Shown one piece after another: positions 9,674 through 18,054 of a stretch of 64,000 nt of DNA (the first letter of the stretch is position 1; each line of letters opens with the position of its first letter). The translations under genes were made by a program, and so were the position numbers. The stretch is from Vicinamibacterales bacterium (lineage in GTDB: Bacteria; Acidobacteriota; Vicinamibacteria; Vicinamibacterales; 2-12-FULL-66-21), in contig DASSPH010000040.1 of the NCBI GenBank assembly GCA_035699745.1, positions 62,001 to 126,000 on the forward strand, written 5' to 3'. The notes beneath the pieces were generated by a model. That model worked only from the letters and a program-made list of their open reading frames with translations. It was not told the origin of the DNA and made no database searches.

Positions 9674-9683
9674 GCGAAGCGGC

Positions 9684-10466
9684 TCACGTATTGTGAATCC
9701 ACTTGTGTGCGGGGTCCTCGTGCAGCGCGAGCTTGCGCTCGGCGCCGGCCATCGCCCACAGGTAGTACACCTTGTACCCCGGCGGCGCCGAGACCGGGTG
9801 GTAGCCGTAGGGCAGCAGCACCGCGTCGCCGTCGCGCACCGTGTGCGTAGCGCACTCCCCGTCGCTGGTGTAGAGCATCTGCTGCCCGAAGCCCTGCGGC
9901 GGGGAGATGCGGTAGTAGTAGACCTCCTCGAGCACCGGCTCGCCGTCCTTGCCGTCATGCTTGTGCGGCGGATAGCTGCTCCAGTTGCCCGGCGGGTTGA
10001 TCGTCTCGCCGACCATGATGCGGCGGGCGTGCGGATCGGTCACGAAGATGTTGTGCACCTCGCGGCCGTAGTTCCCTTTGCCGCGCGCGTTGACCTCGAC
10101 GCCGTCCGGCCCGATCGCCACGGCGTGCCCGCCGGCCGGCGCCGGAGTCGAGACGACGATGGCTTCGAGCGGCGTCTCCGCGGTGACCGTCAGCGGTGTC
10201 GCCGGCGGCAGGTACACGGCGCTGGCACGCTCGTCGAACACATTCGAACGCGATAACGTCCAGGTCCCGTCGGCGGTGGCGAACGTGCCTTTCCCTTCCT
10301 GGAGGACGATGACGGTCTCTTCGCCCGCGATCTGATACTTGTGCGTCGCACCCGCGGCCAGCCGCAGCCGCGAGCTCGTCAGCTCGCGCGCTCCCCCTTC
10401 GCCGCGCTTCTGCAGATTCTGGAGTCCCTCGATCCTGCGGACCCGATAGAGCGTGTCGTTCAACAT
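9684..10466 (-). CDS. iolB: IolB-like 5-deoxy-glucuronate isomerase family protein
   Basis: This is a 260-residue two-cupin protein with the IolB signature regions NPPGNWSSYPPHKHD, EEVYYYRISPPQGFGQQ and DGDAVLLPYGYHPVSAPPGY. The histidines of the first motif should bind the metal. IolB isomerises 5-deoxy-glucuronate in inositol breakdown, but no other iol gene is visible. It sits directly upstream of eda and kdgK. I therefore suspect a KduI-like role, isomerising 5-keto-4-deoxyuronate from alginate or pectin cleavage towards KDG; that is inference. The family call is solid, the substrate is not. Confidence 0.85.
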   Translation of the reverse strand: MLNDTLYRVRRIEGLQNLQKRGEGGARELTSSRLRLAAGATHKYQIAGEETVIVLQEGKGTFATADGTWTLSRSNVFDERASAVYLPPATPLTVTAETPLEAIVVSTPAPAGGHAVAIGPDGVEVNARGKGNYGREVHNIFVTDPHARRIMVGETINPPGNWSSYPPHKHDGKDGEPVLEEVYYYRISPPQGFGQQMLYTSDGECATHTVRDGDAVLLPYGYHPVSAPPGYKVYYLWAMAGAERKLALHEDPAHKWIHNT

Positions 10467-10489
10467 GGCGTTGGCGGCCAGCTTACCAC

Positions 10490-12085
10490 TTAGCGCGCCG
10501 ATTCCATGAGCGCTGCATACCGGGGGAGGAGCGCCGCGCAGGCGGCCGCCGCCTCCCGGCGCGGCCGCGCGCCGGCGCCCGGGATCGGATCGGTAAACCC
10601 GGCGATGGCCTCGCTCCAGGTCATCGTCGCGCGGCAGTCGGCATGGAACGCGCGGAGCGCGGCGCCCAGCGACGCCGCATTGGGCGGCGCGATCTGCACG
10701 ACCTCGGCGTCGAACACGTCCGCGAGCACCTGCAGGATCGCGGTATTCGCCGCGGCGCCGCCGGTGACCCGGATCGTCTCGACCGCCGGCGCGAACCACC
10801 GAGAGTGCAGCCGCATCGCCATCGCCTGCCCTTCGACGACGCCCCGGACGTTGCGCGCGGCATCGGCCGGATCCAGATCCTGGCGCACCGGTCCGTCGAC
10901 CGCCACCGTCGGCGTGATCTCCGGCACGAACCACGGCACCATCAGCCCGCCGCCGTTGCCGGGCGGCGTCGACGCGAGCAGGCGCGAGAATCCCTCCCAG
11001 TCCAGGCCGTAGGCATCGCGCACGCGCTCGCGCGCCAGCGATCCGTTCGCGAAGCACGTGAGCGCCATGTAGCCGCCGGCCGGCGACGCGAAGACATGGC
11101 CCGAGCCCGAGGGATCGGGATCGGATCGCCACTTGACCGCAAAGACCGTGTCGCTGGTGCCGAGCGAGATGCCCAGCGTCCCCGGCTCGATCAAGCCGAG
11201 GCCGACCAGCGCGCACGGGTTGTCGCCGGACCACGTCACCACTTTGGCGTCACCGAACCCGAACCGGCGGCGGAAGTAGGGGGCGATCGGGCCGGCGATC
11301 GACCACGACGCCTCGATGCGTGGCAGCCGCCGGAGCAGATCCGGCGCGGTGGCCTCGACCGCCCGCAGCCACCACTCCGAGATGGCGAGGTGCATGAGAT
11401 TCATGCCCGACGCGTCGCCGGGATCGATCGGCGCGTCCGCTCCACACAGCACCGAGGCCATGAACGAGCTCACCAGATGGATGCGTGCGGTCGCGGCGTA
11501 GCGCTGCGGTTCCGTCCTCGCGAACTTGTGAATCTGGGCCGCCGTGAATCGCTCGTAGGCGCGCGACCCGGTCATCAGCGCGAGCCCGTCGGCTCCGCCG
11601 ACCGCCTGGGTCAGGGCGTCGCAGTCGCCGGTCGTGCTGCAGTCGAGCCACACCGGAGATTCCCCGCGCGAGAAAATGCGTGCGAGCTGCGGCGCCAGTG
11701 GGCCGGCGGGATCGAGGCTGGCGAGCGCGGCGGGGGCATCCCCGTTCAGATAGACGCTGCCATGCTGCTGCGCGGAGCCCGAGACGGCGCGGACATCGGC
11801 GAGATCGATCCCGGCGTCCCGCAGTCTCCCGAGCACCACGTCCAGCGCCGCCACCCACATCGCCGGCGGTGCCGTGACCGTACGCCCGTCCGCCGACGTG
11901 TGCACGCCTCGGGTGGTCCCGAACTCCGGCAGGGCCTCGTCGAAGACGACGACGTGCTCGGCGACCACGCGGCGCGTTCCGCCTGCCGCCGTCCGCTGTC
12001 CGTGTGCGGCCTCCCGGGCTTCCGTCTCGATGACGGTCGCGGTGAGGCTCTGGGTGCTCGAGTCGAATCCGATGTAAAGCGCCAC
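10490..12085 (-). CDS. FGGY-family carbohydrate kinase, xylulokinase-like
   Basis: This 531-residue kinase has the N-terminal phosphate-binding motif YIGFDSSTQSLTATVI and SGSAQQHGSVYLN, and a C-terminal FGGY domain with VTGGAAANTAILQVLADVF. It resembles xylulokinases, but FGGY enzymes act on many pentoses and sugar alcohols. The start is GTG at 12085 (VALYIGFD), 7 bp after a CATAAT hexamer. An earlier in-frame ATG would run across that promoter and the divergent gene. It heads the operon with iolB-like, eda and kdgK, and ends 24 bp before the next start. Confidence 0.85.
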   Translation of the reverse strand: MALYIGFDSSTQSLTATVIETEAREAAHGQRTAAGGTRRVVAEHVVVFDEALPEFGTTRGVHTSADGRTVTAPPAMWVAALDVVLGRLRDAGIDLADVRAVSGSAQQHGSVYLNGDAPAALASLDPAGPLAPQLARIFSRGESPVWLDCSTTGDCDALTQAVGGADGLALMTGSRAYERFTAAQIHKFARTEPQRYAATARIHLVSSFMASVLCGADAPIDPGDASGMNLMHLAISEWWLRAVEATAPDLLRRLPRIEASWSIAGPIAPYFRRRFGFGDAKVVTWSGDNPCALVGLGLIEPGTLGISLGTSDTVFAVKWRSDPDPSGSGHVFASPAGGYMALTCFANGSLARERVRDAYGLDWEGFSRLLASTPPGNGGGLMVPWFVPEITPTVAVDGPVRQDLDPADAARNVRGVVEGQAMAMRLHSRWFAPAVETIRVTGGAAANTAILQVLADVFDAEVVQIAPPNAASLGAALRAFHADCRATMTWSEAIAGFTDPIPGAGARPRREAAAACAALLPRYAALMESAR

Positions 12086-12092
12086 GAACAAG

Positions 12093-12098
12093 ATTATG
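12093..12098 (-). promoter_or_regulatory. -10 hexamer CATAAT of the FGGY kinase operon
   Basis: CATAAT on the minus strand is followed by 7 bp and the GTG start at 12085, so the operon message would be leaderless. It overlaps a TATGCT hexamer on the plus strand (12095-12100) that could serve the divergent GH2 gene, 16 bp from its ATG. Confidence 0.5.
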
Positions 12099-12116
12099 CT
12101 TTGGCCGGGCTCAATC

Positions 12117-14333
12117 ATGCGCATACAGCTGCCGCTCGTCCTGTGGGTCCTGGCCCTGCTGGCCCCGCAGCAACCACCGCCCGCGCCGCCGGCCTCGCCG
12201 GTGCCCGCGACACGACTGCAGACGAAGTGGGCGGCGCAGGTCACGCCGGATCGCGTCCTGCCCGAATATCCGCGGCCGCAGCTGGCGCGCGCCAACTGGG
12301 TGAATCTCAACGGCCAGTGGAGCTACGCCATCACGGATGGCGACGCGCCCCGCCCGACGGCGTTCGGCGGCAAGATCCTCGTGCCGTTCCCGATCGAATC
12401 GCAGTTGAGCGGCGCCGGGGTGTGGGTCGCGCCCTCGCAGCGCCTCTGGTACCGGCGCACCTTTCCGACGCCGTCGCTGCCGACCGGGCATCGTCTGCTG
12501 TTGAACTTCGGCGCCGTCGACTGGGAGGCGGCGGTGTACGTCAACGGCACCTCCGCCGGCGTGCACCGCGGCGGCTTCGATCCCTTCACGCTCGACATCA
12601 CCGATCGCCTGGTCGCCGGACCCCAGCAGGAACTCGTCGTCGCGGTGCGGGATCCCACCGACGACGGCGAGCAGCCGCGCGGTAAGCAGGTACGCCGGCC
12701 GCGCGGGATCTACTACACCGCGGTCACCGGCATCTGGCAGACCGTCTGGATGGAAACCGTCCCGACGTGGCACGTTCGCGGGCTGCGGATCGATCCGGAT
12801 CTCGATCGCGGCCTCGTGCGGGTCTCGGTCGGCACCGAGGGGCGCAGCGGCGGAAGAATCACGGTCACGGTGCTGGACGGAACGCGCGAGATCGGGCGCG
12901 GCGACGGACCGACCGCGACGATCGCCATGCCGAAGGCGCGGCGCTGGTCTCCGGCCGATCCGTTTCTCTACAACCTGCGCGTCCGGCTCGACTCGGGCGA
13001 CGTCGTCGAAAGCTATTTCGGGATGCGCTCGACGGCGGTCCGCCGCGACGCCAGGGGAGTGCCGCGGCTGTATCTCAACGGCGAGCCGATCTTCCAGTTC
13101 GGCCTGCTCGACCAGGGGTGGTGGCCGGACGGCCTGTATACCGCGCCGACGGACGACGCGCTCGCCTTCGACATTCAGAAGACGCGCGAGCTCGGCTACA
13201 ACCTGATCCGCAAGCACGTCAAAGTGGAGCCGGCGCGCTGGTACTACCACGCGGATCGACTCGGCATGCTGGTCTGGCAGGACATGCCCAGCGCGAACAA
13301 CAAGGGGCCGGAAGCGGAGGCCAATTTCGCCCGCGAGCTGACCGCGATGGTCGACGCGCTCCGCAATCATCCGTCGATCGTCATGTGGGTGCCGTTCAAC
13401 GAAGGCTGGGGTCAGCACGCGACCGAGAAGTACGTGAGCTGGCTGAAGTCGTACGATCCGTCGCGGATCGTGAACAACACCAGCGGCTGGACCGACATGA
13501 AGGTCGGCGACGTCGCGGACCTCCACGCGTATCCCGGACCGGCGATGCCGCCGCTCGAGCCGGCGCGCGCCGCGGTCCTCGGCGAGTTCGGCGGCCTCGG
13601 CCTGCCGCTCGAGGGACACACCTGGCTGGATCGCGGCAACTGGGGCTACCGCAGCTACACGACGCAGCCCGACCTCAACAACGCATACCGGGATCTGCTC
13701 GCGCAGCTGCGCCTGCACGCCGGAGACGGGCTGACATCGGCGATCTACACGCAGACCACCGACGTCGAGATTGAAGTGAACGGCGTGATGACGTACGACC
13801 GCGCCGTCGTGAAGCTCTCGCCCGAGTCGATTGCGGCGAACCGGCGGATGTTCGCCCCGCCTCCGCGCATCGTGCACCTCGTCGCCGCATCGGATCGCGA
13901 GCCGCAGACCTGGCGGTACACGACCGACACGCCGCCGAACACCTGGTTCGACGCGGCGTTCGACGACAGCGCCTGGCGCTCCGGGCCCGGCGGCTTCGGC
14001 GCCCGCGACACGCGTTTCGCCCGCGTCGGCACGGAGTGGCGCACGCCGGACATCTGGCTTCGCCGCGCGATCGACGTCCCGCCGGGAACGCTCACGGCGC
14101 CGCACCTCCGCGTCTTTCACGACGACGACGTGCGGGTCTATCTGAACGGCGTGCTGGTCGCCGAGATGCCGGGCGCGAATGCGGGGTTCGCCTACGTGCC
14201 GCTGACGGGCCCCGCGCGCGCCGCGCTGCGCGCCGGACGCAACGTGCTCGCGGTGCACGCGCATCAGAACCGCGGCGGGCAGTTCATCGACGTCGGCGTG
14301 GTGGACGTAATCGAACCGGGCTCGGCCCGGTGA
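12117..14333 (+). CDS. Secreted glycoside hydrolase family 2 protein
   Basis: This is a 738-residue protein with an N-terminal signal peptide (IQLPLVLWVLALLA). It has a sugar-binding beta domain, an immunoglobulin-like domain and a TIM barrel. The acid/base is E429 in PFNEGWG and the probable nucleophile is E490 in VLGEFGG. A C-terminal carbohydrate-binding-like module (about 600-738) contains FHDDDVRVYLNGVLVAE. The family includes beta-galactosidases, beta-mannosidases, beta-glucuronidases and exo-acting variants; the exact bond is not decided by sequence. The ATG at 12117 starts the signal peptide; an ATG at 12096 is also in frame but overlaps the divergent promoter. The next gene overlaps its stop as GTGA. 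Confidence 0.88.
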   Translation: MRIQLPLVLWVLALLAPQQPPPAPPASPVPATRLQTKWAAQVTPDRVLPEYPRPQLARANWVNLNGQWSYAITDGDAPRPTAFGGKILVPFPIESQLSGAGVWVAPSQRLWYRRTFPTPSLPTGHRLLLNFGAVDWEAAVYVNGTSAGVHRGGFDPFTLDITDRLVAGPQQELVVAVRDPTDDGEQPRGKQVRRPRGIYYTAVTGIWQTVWMETVPTWHVRGLRIDPDLDRGLVRVSVGTEGRSGGRITVTVLDGTREIGRGDGPTATIAMPKARRWSPADPFLYNLRVRLDSGDVVESYFGMRSTAVRRDARGVPRLYLNGEPIFQFGLLDQGWWPDGLYTAPTDDALAFDIQKTRELGYNLIRKHVKVEPARWYYHADRLGMLVWQDMPSANNKGPEAEANFARELTAMVDALRNHPSIVMWVPFNEGWGQHATEKYVSWLKSYDPSRIVNNTSGWTDMKVGDVADLHAYPGPAMPPLEPARAAVLGEFGGLGLPLEGHTWLDRGNWGYRSYTTQPDLNNAYRDLLAQLRLHAGDGLTSAIYTQTTDVEIEVNGVMTYDRAVVKLSPESIAANRRMFAPPPRIVHLVAASDREPQTWRYTTDTPPNTWFDAAFDDSAWRSGPGGFGARDTRFARVGTEWRTPDIWLRRAIDVPPGTLTAPHLRVFHDDDVRVYLNGVLVAEMPGANAGFAYVPLTGPARAALRAGRNVLAVHAHQNRGGQFIDVGVVDVIEPGSAR

Positions 14334-15730
14334 CGCGCGTCGAATCCGAGGCTCCGGCGGGCGCCGTCACGCTCGTCCGCGGCCTCGGCCTGCTCGCGGC
14401 GACGTCGATCGTCGTCGGCGGCGTGATCGGCACCGGCGTCTTCCTCAAGGCGCGAGTGATGACCTGCAACGTCGACACGCCGTGGATGGTGCTGGCGGCG
14501 TGGTCGGTGGCGGGTCTGCTGAGCCTTGCCGGTGCGTTGACGTACGCCGAACTGGCGGTACTGATGCCGCGCGCCGGCGGCGAGTACGTCTTCATCCGCG
14601 ACGGGTACGGCCGCCCGCTGGCGTTTCTCTACGGCTGGACGCGATTCTTCGTCGCGAGCACGGGCGGCATGGCAGGCCTTGCCGCGGGGTTCGCGATCTT
14701 CCTCAACATCGCGGGTGGCGGCGCCCTCGCGGCGACGCCGCTCGGCCTGCCCGTGGTCGCGGCCGCGGCGATCGCGCTCGTCACGCTGGTCAACTGCGCC
14801 GCGGTCACCGTCGGCGGGCGGGTCGCGACGGTGATGGCGATCCTCAAGGTCGCGCTGGTCGCCGGGGTCGGTGCGGCGTCGCTGCTCCTGGCGCAGGGCA
14901 GCAGCGGCCACTTTGCGATGTCGGCCGGGGCGGGCGCCTGCGAAGGCGTGCTGGCCAGCGCCCGGGGCGGATTCGCCGGATTCGGGGCGGCGATGCTCGG
15001 CGCGATGTGGGCGTACAACGGCTGGAACGAGCTGACTTTTCTCTCGGGCGAAGTGGACAACCCGCGCCGCAATCTGCCGATCGCGCTGATCGGCGGCATC
15101 GGCATCCTGATGGCGTTGTATCTGTTCGCCAACGCGGCCTACTTCTACGTGCTCACGCCGGAACAGATCGCCAGCGTTCCGGAGTCGTCGGCGGTGGCGA
15201 CCGAAGCGGTGTCCAGATTCCTTGGTTCCGGCGCCAGCGGCGTCATGGCCGCGGCGCTGGCGATGTCGGTCTTCGGTGCGCTGCTGGTGACGACGATGGC
15301 ATCGGCGCGCGTGCCGTATGCGATGGCGGCCGACGGCGTGTTCTTCGCCGCGCTGGCGCGCGTGAGCCCCGGGACGCGCGTGCCGGTGCGCGCGCTGCTC
15401 GCGCAGGGGGCATGGGGGATCGGCCTGGTCTTCACCGGATCGTACGACGTGCTGACCGACTACGCGATCTTCGCCGTGTTGATCTTCGTCGCGCTGGCCA
15501 CGGCCTCGGTGTTCCTGTTCAGGCGGCGAATGCCGGACGCGGAGCGTTCGTACCGCACCGTGGGCTATCCGGTGGTGCCGATCCTGTTTCTCGTCGTCGC
15601 CGGCTGGCTGATCGTCAACACGTTCATGGCCACGCCGGGACGCGCCATGGCCGGCGTCGGTCTGATGCTCGCCGGGCTGCCGTTCTACTGGTACTGGTCG
15701 AGATCCGCGGCGTCGGCCCGGGAACTATAA
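14330..15730 (+). CDS. APC-superfamily amino acid/polyamine permease
   Basis: This is a 466-residue permease with about 12 membrane helices. The first carries the APC motif VVGGVIGTGVFL, and the segment YAELAVLMPRAGGEYVFIRDGYG is typical of helices 2-3. It imports or exchanges amino acids or related compounds across the inner membrane; the substrate cannot be named. Translation begins at GTG, overlapping the GH2 stop by 4 bp. Its last bases contain the TATAAT -10 hexamer of the following SDR gene, so that gene may also have its own promoter. An amino acid permease in a sugar-acid operon is unexplained. Confidence 0.85.
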   Translation: MTRVESEAPAGAVTLVRGLGLLAATSIVVGGVIGTGVFLKARVMTCNVDTPWMVLAAWSVAGLLSLAGALTYAELAVLMPRAGGEYVFIRDGYGRPLAFLYGWTRFFVASTGGMAGLAAGFAIFLNIAGGGALAATPLGLPVVAAAAIALVTLVNCAAVTVGGRVATVMAILKVALVAGVGAASLLLAQGSSGHFAMSAGAGACEGVLASARGGFAGFGAAMLGAMWAYNGWNELTFLSGEVDNPRRNLPIALIGGIGILMALYLFANAAYFYVLTPEQIASVPESSAVATEAVSRFLGSGASGVMAAALAMSVFGALLVTTMASARVPYAMAADGVFFAALARVSPGTRVPVRALLAQGAWGIGLVFTGSYDVLTDYAIFAVLIFVALATASVFLFRRRMPDAERSYRTVGYPVVPILFLVVAGWLIVNTFMATPGRAMAGVGLMLAGLPFYWYWSRSAASAREL

Positions 15731-15731
15731 T
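15726..15731 (+). promoter_or_regulatory. Consensus -10 TATAAT upstream of the SDR/UxaA/MFS/LarA genes
   Basis: A perfect TATAAT overlaps the stop codon of the permease gene and lies 8 bp before the SDR ATG at 15740. It would give a leaderless internal transcript for the uronate genes. No good -35 hexamer is seen. Confidence 0.55.
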
Positions 15732-15739
15732 TGCGCGGA

Positions 15740-16510
15740 ATGACGTCTTTGTTCGATCTGAGCGGCAAGACCGCGGTGGTCGTCGGCGGCACGAGCGGGA
15801 TTGGGCGCGTGCTGGCGCTCGGGCTCGCCGATGCCGGCGCCAACGTCGTCGCGACGGCGCGGCGCGAGAATCTGGTCGACGAGGTGGCGCGGGAGATTGA
15901 GGGGCGGGGGCGGCGGACGGTGCGGTTCGCGTCCGACGTCGCCGACGAAGCGTCGCTCGCCTCGCTGCGCGCGGCGGTCGAGTCGTCGCTCGGGCCCGCC
16001 GAGATCGTCCTGAGCTGCGCGGGGATCACCAGACGCGCGCCGACGCTGTCGATGGACACGGCGGAGTGGCAGCGGATCGTCGACGTCAACCTGATGGGCA
16101 CGCTGCGCACCTACAAGGCGTTTGCGCCGGGGATGATCGCGCGGAAGCGCGGACGGCTGATCGGCATCGCCTCGTTGTCCTCGTTCGTCGGCCTGCAGGA
16201 GGTGAGCGCGTACACCGCGTCCAAGTCCGCGGTCGCCGGCCTCACGCGCGCGCTGGCCGTCGAGTGGGCTCCCTTCGGCGTGACCGTCAATGCGATCGCC
16301 CCAGGCGTGTTCAAGACCGACTTGAACGCCCAGCTGCTCGACGGTCCGCGCGGCCAGGAGTTCCTGATGCGGACCCCGATGAAACGGTTCGGCCGGCTCG
16401 AGGAGCTGATCGGCGCCGCCGTGTATCTCGCGTCCGACGCCGCGAGCTTCGTGACCGGCCAGCTGCTCGTGGTCGACGGGGGCTTCCTGGCGAGTGGAGT
16501 GAACCAGTGA
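15740..16510 (+). CDS. SDR-family oxidoreductase, KduD/gluconate-dehydrogenase-like
   Basis: This 256-residue classical short-chain dehydrogenase has the cofactor motif GGTSGIG near residue 17, active-site Ser in ASLSS, and catalytic YTASK. The C-terminal segment is FVTGQLLVVDGG. Given the UxaA-type genes immediately downstream and the KDG kinase/aldolase operon nearby, a role in reducing a 5-keto or 4-deoxy uronate intermediate to KDG is plausible. The family alone does not prove this. I chose ATG 15740 rather than an in-frame TTG at 15731, which lies inside the -10 hexamer. The next gene overlaps its stop as GTGA. Confidence 0.88.
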   Translation: MTSLFDLSGKTAVVVGGTSGIGRVLALGLADAGANVVATARRENLVDEVAREIEGRGRRTVRFASDVADEASLASLRAAVESSLGPAEIVLSCAGITRRAPTLSMDTAEWQRIVDVNLMGTLRTYKAFAPGMIARKRGRLIGIASLSSFVGLQEVSAYTASKSAVAGLTRALAVEWAPFGVTVNAIAPGVFKTDLNAQLLDGPRGQEFLMRTPMKRFGRLEELIGAAVYLASDAASFVTGQLLVVDGGFLASGVNQ

Positions 16511-16863
16511 CGTCCGACCTGCGATCTCCGAGTCCCGTGATCGTGATCAGCGACGCGGACAACGTCGCGACCGCGCTCGAGGCGCTCGAGGTCGGGCAGG
16601 TCCTGGCGGCCGTGGGGTCGCTCACCGTGCGCGAGCCGATCCCGCGCGGGCACAAGATCGCGGTGCGAGCGATCCGCGCCGGCGCCGAGGTGATGAAATA
16701 CGGCAGCCCGATCGGCCGCGCGACCAGCGACATTCCGCCGGGCGCGCACGTCCACACGCACAACGTGTCGAGCGCGCGCGGCCGCGGGGATCTGGGACGG
16801 CACAGCTCGATCGGAACGGACGGCCGGATTGCCGAGCCGCCCGACCAGAAGGGGAATCCGTGA
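16507..16863 (+). CDS. UxaA-family dehydratase, small N-terminal SAF-domain subunit
   Basis: This 118-residue protein matches the SAF domain found at the N-terminus of altronate (UxaA) and galactarate dehydratases. Recognisable segments include SLTVREPIPRGHKIAVRAI, VMKYGSPIGRATSDIPPG and HVHTHNV. In E. coli this domain is fused to the catalytic part; here it is a separate gene whose GTG overlaps the SDR stop and whose stop overlaps the GTG of the catalytic subunit. The two products should form one dehydratase converting an aldonate such as altronate to KDG. The short charged tail after HNVSSARGRGDLG is probably a linker remnant. Confidence 0.88.
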   Translation: MTSDLRSPSPVIVISDADNVATALEALEVGQVLAAVGSLTVREPIPRGHKIAVRAIRAGAEVMKYGSPIGRATSDIPPGAHVHTHNVSSARGRGDLGRHSSIGTDGRIAEPPDQKGNP

Positions 16864-18041
16864 CCGAACGCCCGGGCATCACCTTCCAGGGCTACCGCCG
16901 CCCCGACGGCCGCGTCGGCGTCCGCAACCACCTGCTGGTCGTGCCGACCGTGATCTGCTCGTCGGTCGTCGCCGAGCGTGTCGCCGCCGCGGTGGCGCCG
17001 ATCGGAACGGCGCTTCCGCATACCGCGGGCTGCGGGCAGCTGGGTCCGGACATGCACACGACGCACGAGACGCTGGCGGCGTATTGCCGGCATCCCAACG
17101 TCGGCGCGGTGCTGGTCATCGCGCTCGGCTGCGAGCAGGTGGTCGCGCAGCAGCTCGCCGAGGCGGCGCGCCGGGCCGGCAAGCCGGCGCAGATCATCGC
17201 GATCCAGAGTGAAGGCGGCACGGTGCGGACGACCGAGCGCGGCATCGCCGTCGCGCGCGAGCACGCGGCGGAGCTCGCGCGGGCGCCGCGCGAGACCTGC
17301 GACATCTCGGAGTTGATTCTGTGCGTCAAGTGCGGCGGGTCCGACTACACGTCGGGCCTGGCGTCGAATCCCGCGCTCGGCCGGGTTGCCGACCGCCTGG
17401 TCGATCTCGGCGGCGCCGCCGTGCTCGGCGAGATCGCGGAAATCATGGGGGCCGAGCACCTGCTGGCGGCGCGCGCGCCGCAGGCCGACACCGCGGTGCG
17501 TCTGCTTCGCGTCATCAACCGGGTGGAGTCGGAGGCGATTGCGCTCGGCCTCGACATCCGCGGCACGCAGCCCTCGCCGGGCAACATCCGCGGCGGCCTG
17601 ACGACGATCGAAGAGAAGTCGCTCGGCGCGACCCACAAGGGCGGCGAGCGCACCCCCCTGACCGACGTCGTCGGCTACGCGGCGCCGATCACGCGTCCGG
17701 GCCTCACGGTGATGGACACGCCCGGCCTCGACGTCGAGGCGGTCACCGGCATGGTGGGCGGCGGCGCTCAGGCGGTGGTGTTCACGACCGGCCTCGGCAC
17801 GCCGACGGGCAATCCGATTGCGCCCGTGATAAAGATCACCGGCAACGCGCGGACCGCCGCGTCGATGGCCGACAACATCGACCTCGACGTCAGCGGCGTG
17901 CTCGACAACCGGGAGACGCTCGATCGCGCGGCGGAGCGGCTCTTCGACGAAGTTCTCGCGGTCTGTTCCGGCCGCGAGACGGCGGCGGAGCGTCTGGGCT
18001 TCCGCGAGTTCGCCATCCACCGGCGCAACCCCACTATCTGA
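16860..18041 (+). CDS. uxaA: UxaA-family altronate/galactarate-type dehydratase, catalytic subunit
   Basis: This 393-residue protein corresponds to the C-terminal part of UxaA/GarD dehydratases. It starts FQGYRRPDGRVGVRNHLLV, then TAGCGQLGPD, VKCGGSDYTSGLASNPA and a C-terminal TGNPIAPVIKITGN segment. It dehydrates a sugar acid to a 2-keto-3-deoxy acid using an Fe/Mn-type metal site; cysteines and histidines of the usual ligand regions are present. The GTG start overlaps the stop of the small SAF-domain gene, which supplies the missing N-terminal domain. Altronate is the likeliest substrate given the hexuronate-type transporter gene next to it. Confidence 0.88.
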   Translation: MTERPGITFQGYRRPDGRVGVRNHLLVVPTVICSSVVAERVAAAVAPIGTALPHTAGCGQLGPDMHTTHETLAAYCRHPNVGAVLVIALGCEQVVAQQLAEAARRAGKPAQIIAIQSEGGTVRTTERGIAVAREHAAELARAPRETCDISELILCVKCGGSDYTSGLASNPALGRVADRLVDLGGAAVLGEIAEIMGAEHLLAARAPQADTAVRLLRVINRVESEAIALGLDIRGTQPSPGNIRGGLTTIEEKSLGATHKGGERTPLTDVVGYAAPITRPGLTVMDTPGLDVEAVTGMVGGGAQAVVFTTGLGTPTGNPIAPVIKITGNARTAASMADNIDLDVSGVLDNRETLDRAAERLFDEVLAVCSGRETAAERLGFREFAIHRRNPTI

Positions 18042-18054
18042 GGATCGCAACCGC

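Noticed and set aside
10490-12310. Longer version of the FGGY kinase starting at 12310
   Set aside because: The extra N-terminus overlaps the divergent GH2 gene and its promoter and has no kinase similarity; the family motif begins at the GTG 12085.
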